Shown here: positions 34,581 through 45,529 of the stretch, piece by piece
Position numbering within the stretch: position 1 is the first letter of the stretch
Layout of the letters: each line of letters starts with the position of its first letter
Origin: Escallonia rubra
Taxonomy: Eukaryota; Streptophyta; Magnoliopsida; Escalloniales; Escalloniaceae
Reading direction: 5' to 3'
Assembly: GCA_033065855.1 (NCBI GenBank)
Contig: JAVXUO010002935.1
Span: forward strand, 992,001 to 1,056,000
DNA: 64,000 nucleotides
Translations under genes and position numbers: made by a program
Notes under the pieces: model-generated
Seen by the model: only the letters and a program-made list of their open reading frames with translations
Databases searched by the model: none
Told to the model about the DNA's origin: nothing

Positions 34581-36039
34581 GGGTTAATTACAAAACTGTC
34601 CCTTGAGGTTTACACGTCACTTTGCTGTGTTTACAACTTTTGCAATAATGTCCCTCGAGGTTGACAAAACCGTTGCAAACGGGTCCAAAATTGACGTTCA
34701 ATTTTGGACGTTAAGTCCGCATGTGCAATGCACGTGCCATTTTGGCATGGGCAAATTTGTCATTTCTCTACTCCTTCTTCCTTACTGTGTTCTTCTCTCT
34801 CGTTCTGTACAGAAAGAAGTCACCTTGTTCAAGAAAATCTCAAATTTTTACTCCCCACTTGTCCAAAGTAAAGCAACATAAACCCTTAATATAATCAATC
34901 ACCCACAAAACCCACCATCTTCATTCCACATTCCACTGCTACTGTCTTGCACCATCCCCATAAATCCAAAACCTGAGCTAACTAAGAAAACCCATCACTA
35001 AAAATGGTCGCCCAATCCCAACCCCACCCTCTCCGCTCCCTCACACGCACCCTTAAAGCCTCACCAGCCTCGCTAAAGCTGCTCAGAAAACCGAGCAGGC
35101 TCATAGTCGCCGCCAAATCAAACCCCCGTCCAAATCTAGGCGGCCGAAAGCTGCGGGTTGCTGTCATCGGCGGGGGCCCCGCTGAATCCCTCGCAAGGGG
35201 CGGCGTGGAGACCCTTCTCTTCGAGCGCAGCCCTGCCGCCGCCAAGCCCTGCGGCGACGCCATCCCTCTGCATGCTCGACGAGTTCGACATCCCTTCACA
35301 CCTCGTCGACCGTAAGGTTACCCACATGAAGATCATCTCTCCGTCGTCTGTACTTTCAACAACCATTCCAAGCTCGACCATTAAAGCGGAATCCTTCATT
35401 GAGTTTGTTTGGGTGAGCCGCTAAAGGATTTCAAATCTAATTTCTGAATCATATGGCTTCAATATTATCATGATGTAACCATTATTTTATATTGAGGAAG
35501 AGAATGATAGTGAAAATTTCTAATTTACAATAATTCGGATGGTCAAGGAGCCGATCATGGAGCAGATCTGAAGGTGGTCGGGTGTTTGGCATGGTGGTGA
35601 CGACGACGGCCTTGATGATGATGACGGTGGCGGGGCGATGGGTGGCTTGGTTTTTTTAAGTGAACCCATAGACATACTTGTGCGAGCTCTGTGTATTGAA
35701 GGGGGAGGGTTCTGGGTTATTTCACATTGATGGAATCAGGTCTGGATTTATTGTATACTTGTGGGAGTTCTGTGGATTTTGAGTGAGAGAGAGGAAAAAG
35801 AAGAAGCAGAGGAATAGAGGGAGAAAGAGAAGATGGGCTACGGAAAATGACAAATTTGCCAATGCCAAAATGGCACGTGCATTGCACGTGCGGACTTAAC
35901 GTCCAAAATTGAACGGACGTTTGGAGCCGTTTGCAACGGTTTTGTCAACCTCAAGGAACACAATTGCAAAAATTGTAAACACGGGGGGGACAAAGTGCAA
36001 AAACGTGTAAACATCAGGGGACAGTTTTGTAATTAACAC
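34581..36039. mobile_element. Pack-MULE with geranylgeranyl reductase fragment
   Basis: Terminal inverted repeats of roughly 190 bp, starting GGGTTAATTACAAAACTGTCCC and ending ...CAGTTTTGTAATTAACAC, with inner matches such as GCACGTGCCATTTTGGCAT. Flanking 9-mers CTCATTCTT and TTATTTCTT agree at 6 of 9. The interior carries a chloroplast-enzyme gene fragment; no transposase. Older than the other MULEs judging by the decayed target duplication. Confidence 0.85.
35004..35345 (+). pseudogene. Captured geranylgeranyl diphosphate reductase (CHLP) 5' fragment
   Basis: Translation from ATG 35004 gives a serine/arginine-rich chloroplast transit-peptide-like start, then GGRKLRVAVIGGGPA, which is the FAD-binding Rossmann motif. 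LARGGVETLLFERS and KPCGDAIPL follow, then in the next frame CMLDEFDIPSHLVDRKVTHMKIISPS. Plant CHLP proteins read GGGPAGGSAAETLA at the first site, so several residues are missing. One base is lost near 35268, so the frame shifts. CHLP reduces geranylgeranyl diphosphate to phytyl diphosphate for chlorophyll and tocopherol synthesis. Only the N-terminal quarter is here, within the MULE, so it is a captured non-functional copy. Confidence 0.85.
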
Positions 36040-37500
36040 TTATTTCTTTCATCTTTCTCTCTCCTCTCTGAACTATAGCTTCCTCCGCCTCCGCCTCCCC
36101 AACCCCCACCTCCATCATCATCACTAGCACCTTTAGAGAGAGGGACGATGTTGATAACACCGGCATCGCAGCCTGAACACTACCGCCGCAGCTTCAGCAG
36201 CCTCGGCACCGCCACCACCACCGCCACCGCCAAGAACGACAAATAGCCGGAAGAGCATTTCTTTTTTCATTCATGTTTTCTCTAGATTTTGTTCTAATTT
36301 GATTCGACTTAAAGATACACGTTTGTTTAGATTCGTGATTTCTCTTGCATCGAGGTTTGGGGGGCAGCAAAGGATCACATGGTGGTTAGGAAAGGCGGAG
36401 GTTTGGATGGTGGTGGTGATGGGTGCAGCGGTGGTGGCAGTAATTTTGTGGTGGTTTACGGATTGAACCTTGTGATGCAAATAGACAGAACTATTTACTG
36501 CAAATGATTAGTCTCTGCAAAAGAACTTGTACGAGCATGCTTGTATGACTATTGCCATGTGGTGAGGAAAGAGGATCCCAGATTGGTTGTTGATAACATT
36601 TCTTGGCAGCTTTGGAGGAAAATGTATGCATGCCTATTTGATTCAATCATTGTTCTTCCAGTTTACTCGGCAGTATTACAAAAATCCTTGATCTGGTATT
36701 GTGTTGGTTTTGAGGCTGGTAAAAGTCCCATGATTCATCCGATAAAAAGTCTTTGTTCTACCATTTAATTTCTTGTTGTGGAGACAAAATTCAAGTCTTA
36801 AAAGAAAGGCATCTCAAAGTCTTAAACCAACAAACAAAGAGACAAAGCACATAGACACACAGAAAAATTGTTTTGGATTATCCGGTATATTATGTCACGG
36901 ATGAACATTGCTAATCAACATAACACAGAGCAAAGAAGGGTAATATGGTAAAAAGTATCGTCCGCTACATAACGTAGCGGACGGATTTGAAAAAAACATA
37001 TCGGGATCGTCCATAAATCACGTATGGATGACCAGATAGCGCGGACAATTTAACTATAGTTGCCTGCGCAAGTAAGGGATCAGCTCCCATTATATATTGG
37101 GTGGGTTTGTGTAGCTTTTACCTTGGTAGATTTTGACGGTAAATGAGTTTGGTTTGCGAACACCACCCCTAATTTCAGGGCAATATAAGGATGGGGGGAA
37201 AGATGGAGTCCCACATCACCATCCCTCTGCTTGCGAGTTTGGCATTAGAAAAAACGCTTTGGTTAATCATCCTTAAGTGCACATTCTTGATTTTAAGACA
37301 ACTTCTTTATCTTTGTTAATTTTCTTAAAACAGACTTCTTGCTATTGAACTTAAAAGACTTAAAAGGAAAGTTGCTCTAAAAAAACAAATTCTTCATCCG
37401 TTTAAATCATGTCCTCCTTAATTTTTTTTTACTGCAAATCTCGAGGATAGCATACAACATCCAACACCCCTCGCCACCGGTTAAGCGGATTATTAGAGCA
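36040..37500. other. Intergenic region with small repeats
   Basis: A short open frame at about 36148-36246 (32 codons, serine/threonine/alanine-rich) and one at 36541-36768 have no recognisable domain. A hairpin with arms CGTCCGCTAC/GTAGCGGACG is at 36959-36983, and a second weaker one (GTCCATA...TATGGA) lies at about 37008. No gene is supported. Confidence 0.45.
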
Positions 37501-37715
37501 AATAAGTTAGGGGAAAATAGAGAATGGCCCCCTCTACTTTACACGTTGTGTGATTTGCCCCCCTCCACTTCAAACTTAAGCACTAAACCCCCTCACAGTT
37601 TAAGAAAATGGGCACAGTTAACGAAAAACATCCAAATTAACTGTGTTTTTTTGGAGGGAACCATATGGTGCCCAAAACCTGATTTTTTTATGACCAAATT
37701 ACCCGTCTAGCCACT

Positions 37716-38483
37716 TTATAACACATAAATCCTTGATTCTTTTAGCAGGTCAATAAATAAATTATAATCATTATATAGATAACAGCACTTGAGCAAACCG
37801 ACAATTGTAGAATCATTTGGATTCAACCCATCAACCACCTGCATCTCTGAAAGTATACGCAGAACTTCACTAGTATCACCATCTTGAACAAGCCCCGAAA
37901 TCATAACATTCCATGTAACAACATCAATTCTGTACAACCCATCAAAAACACGAAGTGCACTACCCAAATCACCCATAACTTTAAAGTAAAAATCCAGAAG
38001 AGAACTTCTTGCAAATTCATCCCTTTTAAGTCCAACACAAACAACCAGACCATGAATTTGGACACCCAAATCAACATATCCAAAAATCGTGCAAGTGCGA
38101 ACTGCAACAGACAACATGCAGTGATTTGGCATCTCATTTGATGCAAGTATTTTCTTAAACAAATCGAGTGCAAATTGAAATGACCCGTGTTGAACGTAAG
38201 ACGAAATCATGGAAGTCCATGTCACACCATTTTTGTGGGGCATTTCATCAAACAGTTGGTGGGCACTGTATAAATCACCGCATTTCGAGTAAAAACTCAA
38301 AAGGGCGTTTGCTACGTAGGATTTTGAGAAGGATTGGATGATTATTAGCTTTGCATGGATTTGTTTACACTGCGCAATTGACTTGGTTACTGAGTGCCTT
38401 TGCTGTAAGACAGATATGGGCTCGGCGTAAGCCATGCTGTGACAGAAACGGCTAAATATTCCGATCGCCGGCCGACGAATCAT
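37716..38483 (-). pseudogene. Captured PPR-protein N-terminal fragment
   Basis: From ATG 38483, read leftward, an uninterrupted frame of about 255 codons gives a basic N-terminus (MIRRPAIGIFSRF), then SVTKSIAQCKQIHAKLI and PLS-type PPR motifs: VANALLSFYSKCGDLYSA, LFDEMPHKNGVTWTSMIS and LRVFDGLYRIDVVTWNVMISGL. It stops after VGLLKCC, well short of a full PPR gene. The sequence differs from the intact PPR gene downstream, so it came from another locus. It lies inside the MULE, in the same direction and immediately after the CDKB1 fragment. Confidence 0.85.
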
Positions 38484-38872
38484 TCTAATTGGACGGCAAT
38501 GAGCAACGCCTTGCACAACTGAAACAGGAAGCTCTGGACGAGCGAAGGAGAGAGAGGGGAAGGATTGGGGCCCTTGCGGTGGGAATCGATGAACTTCTTG
38601 AGATCAGTGTCGAAGTACTCGAAGATGAGGTAGAGGAGGGGCTTGCCGTTCTTCTTGTTGTCGACGTGCTCGACGCAGAGGAGGCGGACGACGTAGAGGG
38701 AGTGGGACAACATCTGGAGGAGCGAGACCTCGCGGAGGGCGGTGGGAGGGACGCCTTCCTCGTCCATCTCGAGGCGCGTCTTCTTGAGGGCGACCAGTTG
38801 GCCGGTGGCCTTGTACACCTTCCCGTATGTGCCCTCGCCTACCTTCTCCAGCTTCTCGTACTTGTCCTCCAT
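38484..38872 (-). pseudogene. Captured CDKB1 N-terminal kinase-lobe fragment
   Basis: ATG at 38872 gives KYEKLEKVGEGTYGKVYKA, then LVALKKTRLEMDEEGV, the PPTALRE helix that marks plant CDKB1 kinases, and VRLLCVEHVDNKKNG, YFDTDLKKFIDSHRKGPNP and SFLFQLCK. About four residues seem to be missing between VYKA and TGQL compared with CDKB1 as I remember it. The catalytic HRD loop and C-lobe are absent. One base is lost in the GGN after LCK; the following VAHC is therefore read in the frame of the adjoining PPR fragment. CDKB1 drives G2/M transition; this copy lacks a catalytic site. Confidence 0.88.
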
Positions 38873-39416
38873 TTCTCTCTCTGAACCTTCTCTGGTCTTT
38901 GGGGGAGTTTGTACTGAAAATCTTCAACCCTGGAAATTGATTTGGAATGGGATGTATAGAGAAGAGCCTTGAACAAACGCAAGATGAAGAAGAACAGGTG
39001 CAAGATGAAGGAGATTAAGGGGATATTACTGGTTTTGAGAGAAGATGAAATGGGATAAGGCAGAGAGATTGCTGGGTTTGGGCAGTCTTCTGAAAAAATT
39101 AAGGGTTATATGGGAAGGATAAAAAAGACATTTGAAAAGATCTGTTATGGTCAGTTAACTGTGCCCATTTTCTTAAACTGTGAGGGGGTTTAGTGCTTAA
39201 GTTTGAAGTGGAGGGGGGCAAATCACACGACGTGTAAAGTAGAGGGGATCATTCTCTACTTTCCCCAATAAGTTATGTCATGTTCAAGTTCTAATTTAGG
39301 AATTAACAAAAAGTTTAAAGTGACAAAAAATTGTAAAACAGAAACAGAGATAGATAACCGAACAATTTAAGACTACTGATTATTGGACCGATTTTTTTTG
39401 CTCCTAAGATGCCTAC

Positions 39417-39507
39417 AACTCTTCATGTAATAGGTCTTGAGTTCGAATCCCCATACCGACAGGGACAAAGTTCTCACCTTCCAAAAAAAAAAAAACTCTT
39501 CCTGTAA
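39417..39507 (+). mobile_element. Short tRNA-derived SINE-like insertion
   Basis: A 63-base insert (39431-39493) contains a B-box-like GAGTTCGAATCC and ends in a 12-base A run. It is flanked by AACTCTTCATGTAA and AACTCTTCCTGTAA, a 14-base target duplication with one mismatch. No A box is evident, so it is 5'-truncated. Confidence 0.55.
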
Positions 39508-39730
39508 CAATAATTAAAGCCCATGTATCATTTAATGACATTAATCTAGTGATGCTAAAAGTGCAATAGAAAAGTATCAATGATGGTGTCAATAGAAAAT
39601 GTCACTAAATATCTTTAGTGTCTATTAAATATGGTCATATGAAAATTGTAGGCATCCTTCTACTTTTGGCTATGACCAGAGTTTCCTAAGAAAGCGTTCG
39701 GTCTTTCTTGTGTATCGTAGGCACTGGGCA

Positions 39731-41902
39731 ATGCTGTATGCCTGCATGGCTGCGAAGTTTGACCAAAACATGTTAATAGCAATTAGGCCTTATATCAGAA
39801 GACTGTCCACAGCATCAAGCCTCGCATATGCCGAATCCGGAGACCTTGTCACTTTTCAACTAAGCAGGCACCTGTTACCTCAACAAACCCATGTCGTCCC
39901 TCAAGTGGGCATGCTAGAAATTAACTCGCAGCTGAAACAACTTGTTAAAACCGGCCACTTGCGAGATGCCCGCGACATGTTTGATAAATTGCCTCAGAGA
40001 GATGAAATCACATGGACTAGCATCATTTCTGGCTATGTCAGTTCCCATGATTCATCCGAAGCATTGTCTTTGTTGTCGAGGATGTGGGTCGAGCCGTTTT
40101 TACGAATGGACCCCTTCATACTTAGTCTTGCACTTAAGGCATGTGCTCACAATTTGAATGTGAAGCATGGGGAATCTTTACATGGGTATTGTGCAAAAAC
40201 CGGTTTTGTGAACTCTGTTTTTGTTGGGAGTGCACTTCTGGATATGTACATGAAAACCGGTAAAACCGCTGAGGGATGTAGAGTGTTTGATGAGATGCCT
40301 GTGAGGAATGCAGTATCTTGGACTGCCATTATAACGGGGCTTGTTCGTGCTGGTTATAATGAAGAGGGACTGAATTATTTTTCTGAAATGTGGCGAGCTG
40401 GTGTGGAGTATGATTCGTATACGTTTGCTATTGCATTGAAGGCGTGTGCTGACACTGGTTTGTTGAGACATGGGAGGGAGATTCATACTCAAACAATAAA
40501 GAGAGGAGTCGATGTCAGTTCGTTTGTGGCTAATACTCTTGCTACTATGTACAACAAGTGTGGTAAACTACATTGCGGCTTGCACTTGTTTGAAAAGATG
40601 TGGATTCGCGACGTGGTTTCATGGACAACTATAATTACGACATACGTTCAGATGGGTCAAGGGGAGCATGCCATTCAAGCATTCTTGCGAATGAGGGAAA
40701 CGGATGTCAGTCCTAATGAGTATACTTTTGCAGCAGTCGTTTCTGGCTGCGCAAATGTTGCAAGAATTGAATGGGGTGAACAACTACACGCGCATGTTTT
40801 GCATATTGGTCTTTTGGATTCTCTATCTGTGGCGAATTCCATCATGAGCATGTATTCAAGATGTGGGCAGTTAAAATCAGCTGCAATGGTATTTCATGAA
40901 ATGTCTAGAAGAGATGTCGTTTCATGGAGTACTGTAATTGCAGCGTATGCTCAAGGAGGATGTGGCGTGGAAGCTTTTGAGTTTCTTTCACGGATGAGAA
41001 GGGGAGGACCAAAGCCTACTGAATTTGCACTGGCTAGTGTGTTGAGTGCTTGTGGAACTATGGCAATTCTCGAGCAGGGAAAGCAACTCCATGCTCATGT
41101 CCTATCCATCGGTTTAGATCATACAGCTTCGATACAAAGTGCATTGATCAATATGTACGCTAAATGTGGGAGTATAAGAGAAGCTTCGAAGATATTTGAC
41201 GTGGTAGAAAATATGGATACCGTGTCATGGACAGCCATGATTAATGGATATGCTGAACATGGATCTAGTCATGATGCTATTAATTTGTTTGAGAAGCTTC
41301 TAAAGCTTGGTTTAAGACCAGACTCCGTGACCTTCATTGGTGTTCTTTGTGCTTGCAGCCACGCTGGACTAGTCGACAGAGGTTTCCATTATTTCAAATT
41401 GATGAGTAAGGAGTACGATATTAATCCTTCTAAAGAACATTATGGTTGCATGATTGATCTCCTCTGCAGAGCTGGACGATTAGGTGAAGCAGAAGACATG
41501 ATAAGGAATATGCCATCAGAACAGGATGACGTTGTTTGGTCAACTTTGCTTAGAGCCTGTAGGGAACAGGGTGATGTTGAGTGTGGAAGAAGAACAGCAG
41601 AACAGATACTTAAGTTGAATCCGTATTGTGCTGGGACCCACATTACCCTGGCTAACATTTATTCTGCAGAAGGGAGGTGGAGGGAAGCAGCTGATGTCAG
41701 GATGCTTATGAAGTCAAAGGGAGTGATGAAGGAACCCGGATGGTCTTCGATCGAGGTCGAGGATCGGGTTTCTACTTTTGTTGCCAGTGCCCAATCACAC
41801 CCACAGTGCGAGGCTATTTACCGCATTCTGGAGCTGTTGGCTTTGGGTGAAAAATTTGCTGTAAACGAATTGGATGCTCTTCAACGTGGTGCTGAAGATT
41901 AG
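39731..41902 (+). CDS. PLS-class pentatricopeptide repeat protein, At3g47840-like
   Basis: Intronless frame to TAG at 41900-41902. The first in-frame ATG is 39731 (723 residues); ATG 39746 has a better start context (GCATGG) and would give 718. The N-terminus is basic and serine-rich (AIRPYIRRLSTASSLAYAESG), as for an organelle targeting peptide. About fifteen P, L and S motifs follow, for example ARDMFDKLPQRDEITWTSIISGYV, GRVFDEMPVRNAVSWTAIITGL-like blocks and LINMYAKCGSIREASKIFD. The C-terminus has E-type motifs (WSTLLRACREQGDVECG, MKEPGWSSIEVEDRVSTFV) but no DYW deaminase domain. Such proteins bind organelle RNA in a base-specific way and often act in C-to-U editing with a partner deaminase. 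The match to At3g47840 extends along the whole length by memory. Exact RNA target unknown. Confidence 0.93.
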   Translation: MLYACMAAKFDQNMLIAIRPYIRRLSTASSLAYAESGDLVTFQLSRHLLPQQTHVVPQVGMLEINSQLKQLVKTGHLRDARDMFDKLPQRDEITWTSIISGYVSSHDSSEALSLLSRMWVEPFLRMDPFILSLALKACAHNLNVKHGESLHGYCAKTGFVNSVFVGSALLDMYMKTGKTAEGCRVFDEMPVRNAVSWTAIITGLVRAGYNEEGLNYFSEMWRAGVEYDSYTFAIALKACADTGLLRHGREIHTQTIKRGVDVSSFVANTLATMYNKCGKLHCGLHLFEKMWIRDVVSWTTIITTYVQMGQGEHAIQAFLRMRETDVSPNEYTFAAVVSGCANVARIEWGEQLHAHVLHIGLLDSLSVANSIMSMYSRCGQLKSAAMVFHEMSRRDVVSWSTVIAAYAQGGCGVEAFEFLSRMRRGGPKPTEFALASVLSACGTMAILEQGKQLHAHVLSIGLDHTASIQSALINMYAKCGSIREASKIFDVVENMDTVSWTAMINGYAEHGSSHDAINLFEKLLKLGLRPDSVTFIGVLCACSHAGLVDRGFHYFKLMSKEYDINPSKEHYGCMIDLLCRAGRLGEAEDMIRNMPSEQDDVVWSTLLRACREQGDVECGRRTAEQILKLNPYCAGTHITLANIYSAEGRWREAADVRMLMKSKGVMKEPGWSSIEVEDRVSTFVASAQSHPQCEAIYRILELLALGEKFAVNELDALQRGAED

Positions 41903-43500
41903 CGAAAGTTTACTTGTACTCAAATGCAATGTGGTAACTAAAGATATTTCCTCTATAGGTGAAACCTACAAGCTATAGACCACAGAAGGGCAGCAAGAAG
42001 TTAATTTTTTGGTCAGCTCAGGAGCAAGAGATTAACCGGTGGGTTCACCCTAAAGATGGTTAGGCTCAATTTGAGTAAGGTAGCCAGATTCTGCAAGTAA
42101 ATAAGAACAGCACCTTTGTTTTGGGTGATGATTTTTCAGTTGGTGGTTGTAGGATAGTGTTAATGAAGTGTTAATTAGCACCTTCAAGGGAAAGCTTTGC
42201 TGTCTCTGAGTTTGCAGATATGCAAGAGTTGCGCTTGATAAATTGAGCTAACATCATGAACAACAAGCTATAAACCATAGAGCAGCATATCGTCTGTATA
42301 TTTGAAATGCATCTGGAAAATACTTAGACTTGCCGATTCTGTTGTATTCATCCATATCGTGGCTTTAGAATATACTTGATAAAGGTGTGCTCAAGGCACG
42401 GATGCATCCTTTCTTTCTCTGAAGAATTTGCAACAGCAGATAAGCTGACACTTTATGTACTGCATCTTAGACATCAAACTGTTGTGAAAAATCAACCGAC
42501 TTCTCTGGTCCATTAGTTATAAATCACCAGGAAAAAGAAGAATTATCATTACTGAGATTAAGACTCCTGCGGGTCTGGGCTTGTGGGTTTCCAGGGAAGT
42601 TGTCCGCCTGTCCAAGTTCAATTTTGTCAAATACAGGAAGCATGTGTTCACTTTTTCTGATTGAACTTACCAGCAGAGATTATGATATAAAAGAGATTTC
42701 AGGATCACTTATTCCGACATTCTGGTACAAATATTATTGGGTTTCTCCGAGATAGAGCTATGTTTTGTTTAGATACTCAAAAACCCGAATTCCCTTGGCT
42801 TGTTGGAGGTTCTAGCATCATTAGACCTCAGTGGCAAGACATCATACGGTGTTGTCTTGTTGTTCATTGAACTAATTAGTGGATTTCATTTGCTTCTCGG
42901 AATATGAGATATAAGAGATGTATCAATACCTATAATGAGATAGTAACTTCTTATCCTTTATCGGATATAGAGGGGTGTACTCTTGTTTGCATTCCAATGC
43001 TTTTAAAGCAGACAAAGAAGGTTATATTAACAGCATACTCGAGGCTGGATGTGCTCACAAGTCTAAGATGAATTGGCATGTCTCAGTGTGGGTTCCCATT
43101 GTTCTGATTGTGCTCACTTGATGCTTATTCTCTTTTTCCTGAATTGAGGAGCATCTAGTCGATTATATTTGTTATCACCGAGTCAATAGCAATTTAGAGT
43201 GAATTTGGCTCCTCAGTTATGGATAGAAGACTAATCTCATTATCTGATGTTCTTGTTACTGCTATCCTTGTCAACATTTTGTGGTTATACTGGGTTTTTG
43301 CAGTCACGAAGAACAGTATGGGCTACAGTTGGAATTTGCACAAGAAAACTATCATGTCAAGACCTTCGCGAGCTAAGTCCAAAAGAAGGTAAACCAAGAG
43401 AAGGGGAAAAAAGAAGAAGAAAGATCTGTGTTTGATCAACAGCAGTTACCAAAGACCTCTCTGAACTCAGAGGATTGTATCTAGCTTGCAATCACTTGTG
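41903..43500. other. PPR gene 3' UTR and intergenic DNA
   Basis: No domain-bearing frame is seen. A 62-codon frame at 43247-43435 has no recognisable feature. Confidence 0.45.
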
Positions 43501-44370
43501 CGGTACATTTGAGTTGTAACTGCCCTACCTGGATTCAAGCTGAGGATCAGGAAGCCGGGGAGAAACCGCGTGTTGAAGACCAGAGCAGATATATCAGCTC
43601 AGGGCCAAGTCACACATCACATGTGATCACACAGCTGCAAATGGCGCCAAGGAAGGATAAAGAGTGATAACAGAATTTCTCGCCAAATTTTACATTTTAA
43701 TGTTCAGTTGTAATTTGAATTTGAATTGAAGACATAATGGAGAGAGGGATCACATGTACTGGAGCATCACGTTTTAATGGATTGAAAAGTTGTCTTCTCT
43801 ATCTCCCTTCTCTCAGCTTCTTTCCCTGTTTCCCCAATTATTCTGCGTTCTTGTTCGATGAGCTCCAATGGCTCTTAATTCCTCATTTTAGTAAAGATCA
43901 TTAGTAGTGTTTGGTTATCCACATGCTACATCTGGTATCAGAGCTCCAGATCCTGGAGCTTTGACCAGCACACACCATAGCTAAACCTTCTGCAAATTCC
44001 ACCATGGTCACCAACAAAGAACTTGAAATCTTAATTTGAGATCAAGATCCTCGTACTGCGATCCTTGAAAACAAGCCCACTAGACTCAATGATGAATTCC
44101 GAGCTTATACAGCTTCAAATTCTGCTGTGCTTGCTCAAATACAGCGACAACTGGATCAAAGTTCAGCTGGATTGTCCAAATTGCACCAACTCCAGGTTCA
44201 AGTGCATTCACCGGTCATGTTCACAATTACAAGCCACCAAAATCTCAGTACATACATTACACCCAAGGTAACTTCGAAACACCCACTCCCAAGCTTGAAA
44301 TCCCTCGTTTCGATGGATGTGATGGTAGAGGTTGGGTTCGTAATGCAGCAGTCTCCCTGTGATGAATAGT
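43500..44370 (+). mobile_element. LTR retrotransposon 5' remnant
   Basis: The primer-binding site TGGTATCAGAGC (initiator-Met tRNA type) is at 43933-43944, directly after an LTR-like end (CACATGCTACA). It is followed by a short gag-like region with KLEIPRFDGCDGRGWV-type sequence around 44296-44340. No pol or second LTR is present. The left LTR boundary is not defined. A broken fossil. Confidence 0.6.
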
Positions 44371-45180
44371 ACACAACATAAAATAAGGTAATGAAATCCC
44401 TCCATTCTTAACATATACTGTATATTATACTCCGTATTATGTATATTCGTTTCATCTCAGAAGTTTAATTTGGGCAAGTCAGCTGTGGATATCAAAATTA
44501 AAGGTGCCTGGGATGGGAATGGATTATGATTCTAGCATCTTCATTTTCTAAATCTGTAAATACTGTTGTTACCATCTCATTTGATGGGCCTTTTTCGTGT
44601 TTTTTTTCCCGATTTTGATGAGAAAATTCACGAGAGTCGTCTAGACATTTTTTGAAATGGAGAGTCGTCTAAACATCGTTTATCAACTTCATGCCACCGA
44701 AGAAGCTTCTACATTAGAAAGAAAAGTTATTATACAAAAGGCAGGTAGAGAGTGCGACTCTCATAAGTCACGGCAAACTCTCACGCAATTATAGCGATAA
44801 TAAATGGGAGAAAATTGCGTACTCATCTGCCTTGCGTCTAGCCACTTCATCCACACGATTCTTTTTCTGTTAATCAAATCCTCTTGATTAATATTACTTA
44901 CTTAATCTAACTAACGGTTGCTAATTTTTTTAAAAAAATATATTCCCGATTGAATGGGAAACGAAGAAGAAAAGTCGAGAGCATCAATTAGAGTATGTTT
45001 TGCCGGTGTCTCAAAAAATTCAAAGATTGGGTAACAAATAGCTTCGCTGAACTCTTTGGCCATTCAACTGCTACATAGTTACTTTTACTAGTGTTCCTTG
45101 CCGGTGGGTAAAACTGCAACTTCCAGGAGTTCCAAATTTTAGTAACTGAGTAGTACAGAATGTTACTGATGACCTAATCC
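44371..45180. other. Upstream region of the receptor-like cytoplasmic kinase gene
   Basis: AT-rich; no coding frame. A pyrimidine-rich tract at about 45180-45215 probably marks the kinase gene's leader. A small direct repeat of GAGAGTCGTCTA is at about 44631 and 44662. Confidence 0.4.
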
Positions 45181-45529
45181 TTTCCCCAAATGCCCCCTCC
45201 CCTCTCTCTCTACGATGTTTGTATTATAGAGTTTCTATCAAGCAATCTTTCTGCCTTACCCTCCTCGTTTTCGCTCTCGTAGACCTTCCACATCTTAGGA
45301 TGGTTGGTAAGCTGCATTCCAGCTGCCTAGCATTGACTTTTGTTGCTGATGATCACGTTCATGGGACGCTCGTTGCGCACTTGGAAGATTCTCTATATGC
45401 CCTTCCTGTCAGTCCTGGGTTTTATCTTAAAATCCCACCCGAATGGGCTTCAAGACTGTTCCTTCATTTCTAATGAGATTATAAGAGGTGACTCTCTTCT
45501 TCTTTTTCTTTCTGCACCTTTTCCTTTCG

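Larger units (their letters stand above)
37510..39266. mobile_element. Pack-MULE carrying a CDKB1-PPR chimera
   Basis: Inverted ends of about 115 bp start GGGGAAAATAGAGAATG and end CATTCTCTACTTTCCCC, with shared inner words CACTAAACCCCCTCACAGTTT/AAACTGTGAGGGGGTTTAGTG. A perfect 9-bp target duplication AATAAGTTA lies at 37501-37509 and 39267-39275. It carries fragments of two unrelated host genes in the same orientation (minus strand) and no transposase. It ends about 460 bp upstream of the PPR gene at 39731. Confidence 0.92.

Noticed and set aside
39431-39493. tRNA gene
   Set aside because: Only a B-box-like word is present; no cloverleaf or A box; an A tail and flanking duplication point to a SINE fragment.
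39710-39730. GTG at 39710 as start of the PPR gene
   Set aside because: A GTG start is very unlikely in a plant nuclear gene; the first in-frame ATG is at 39731.
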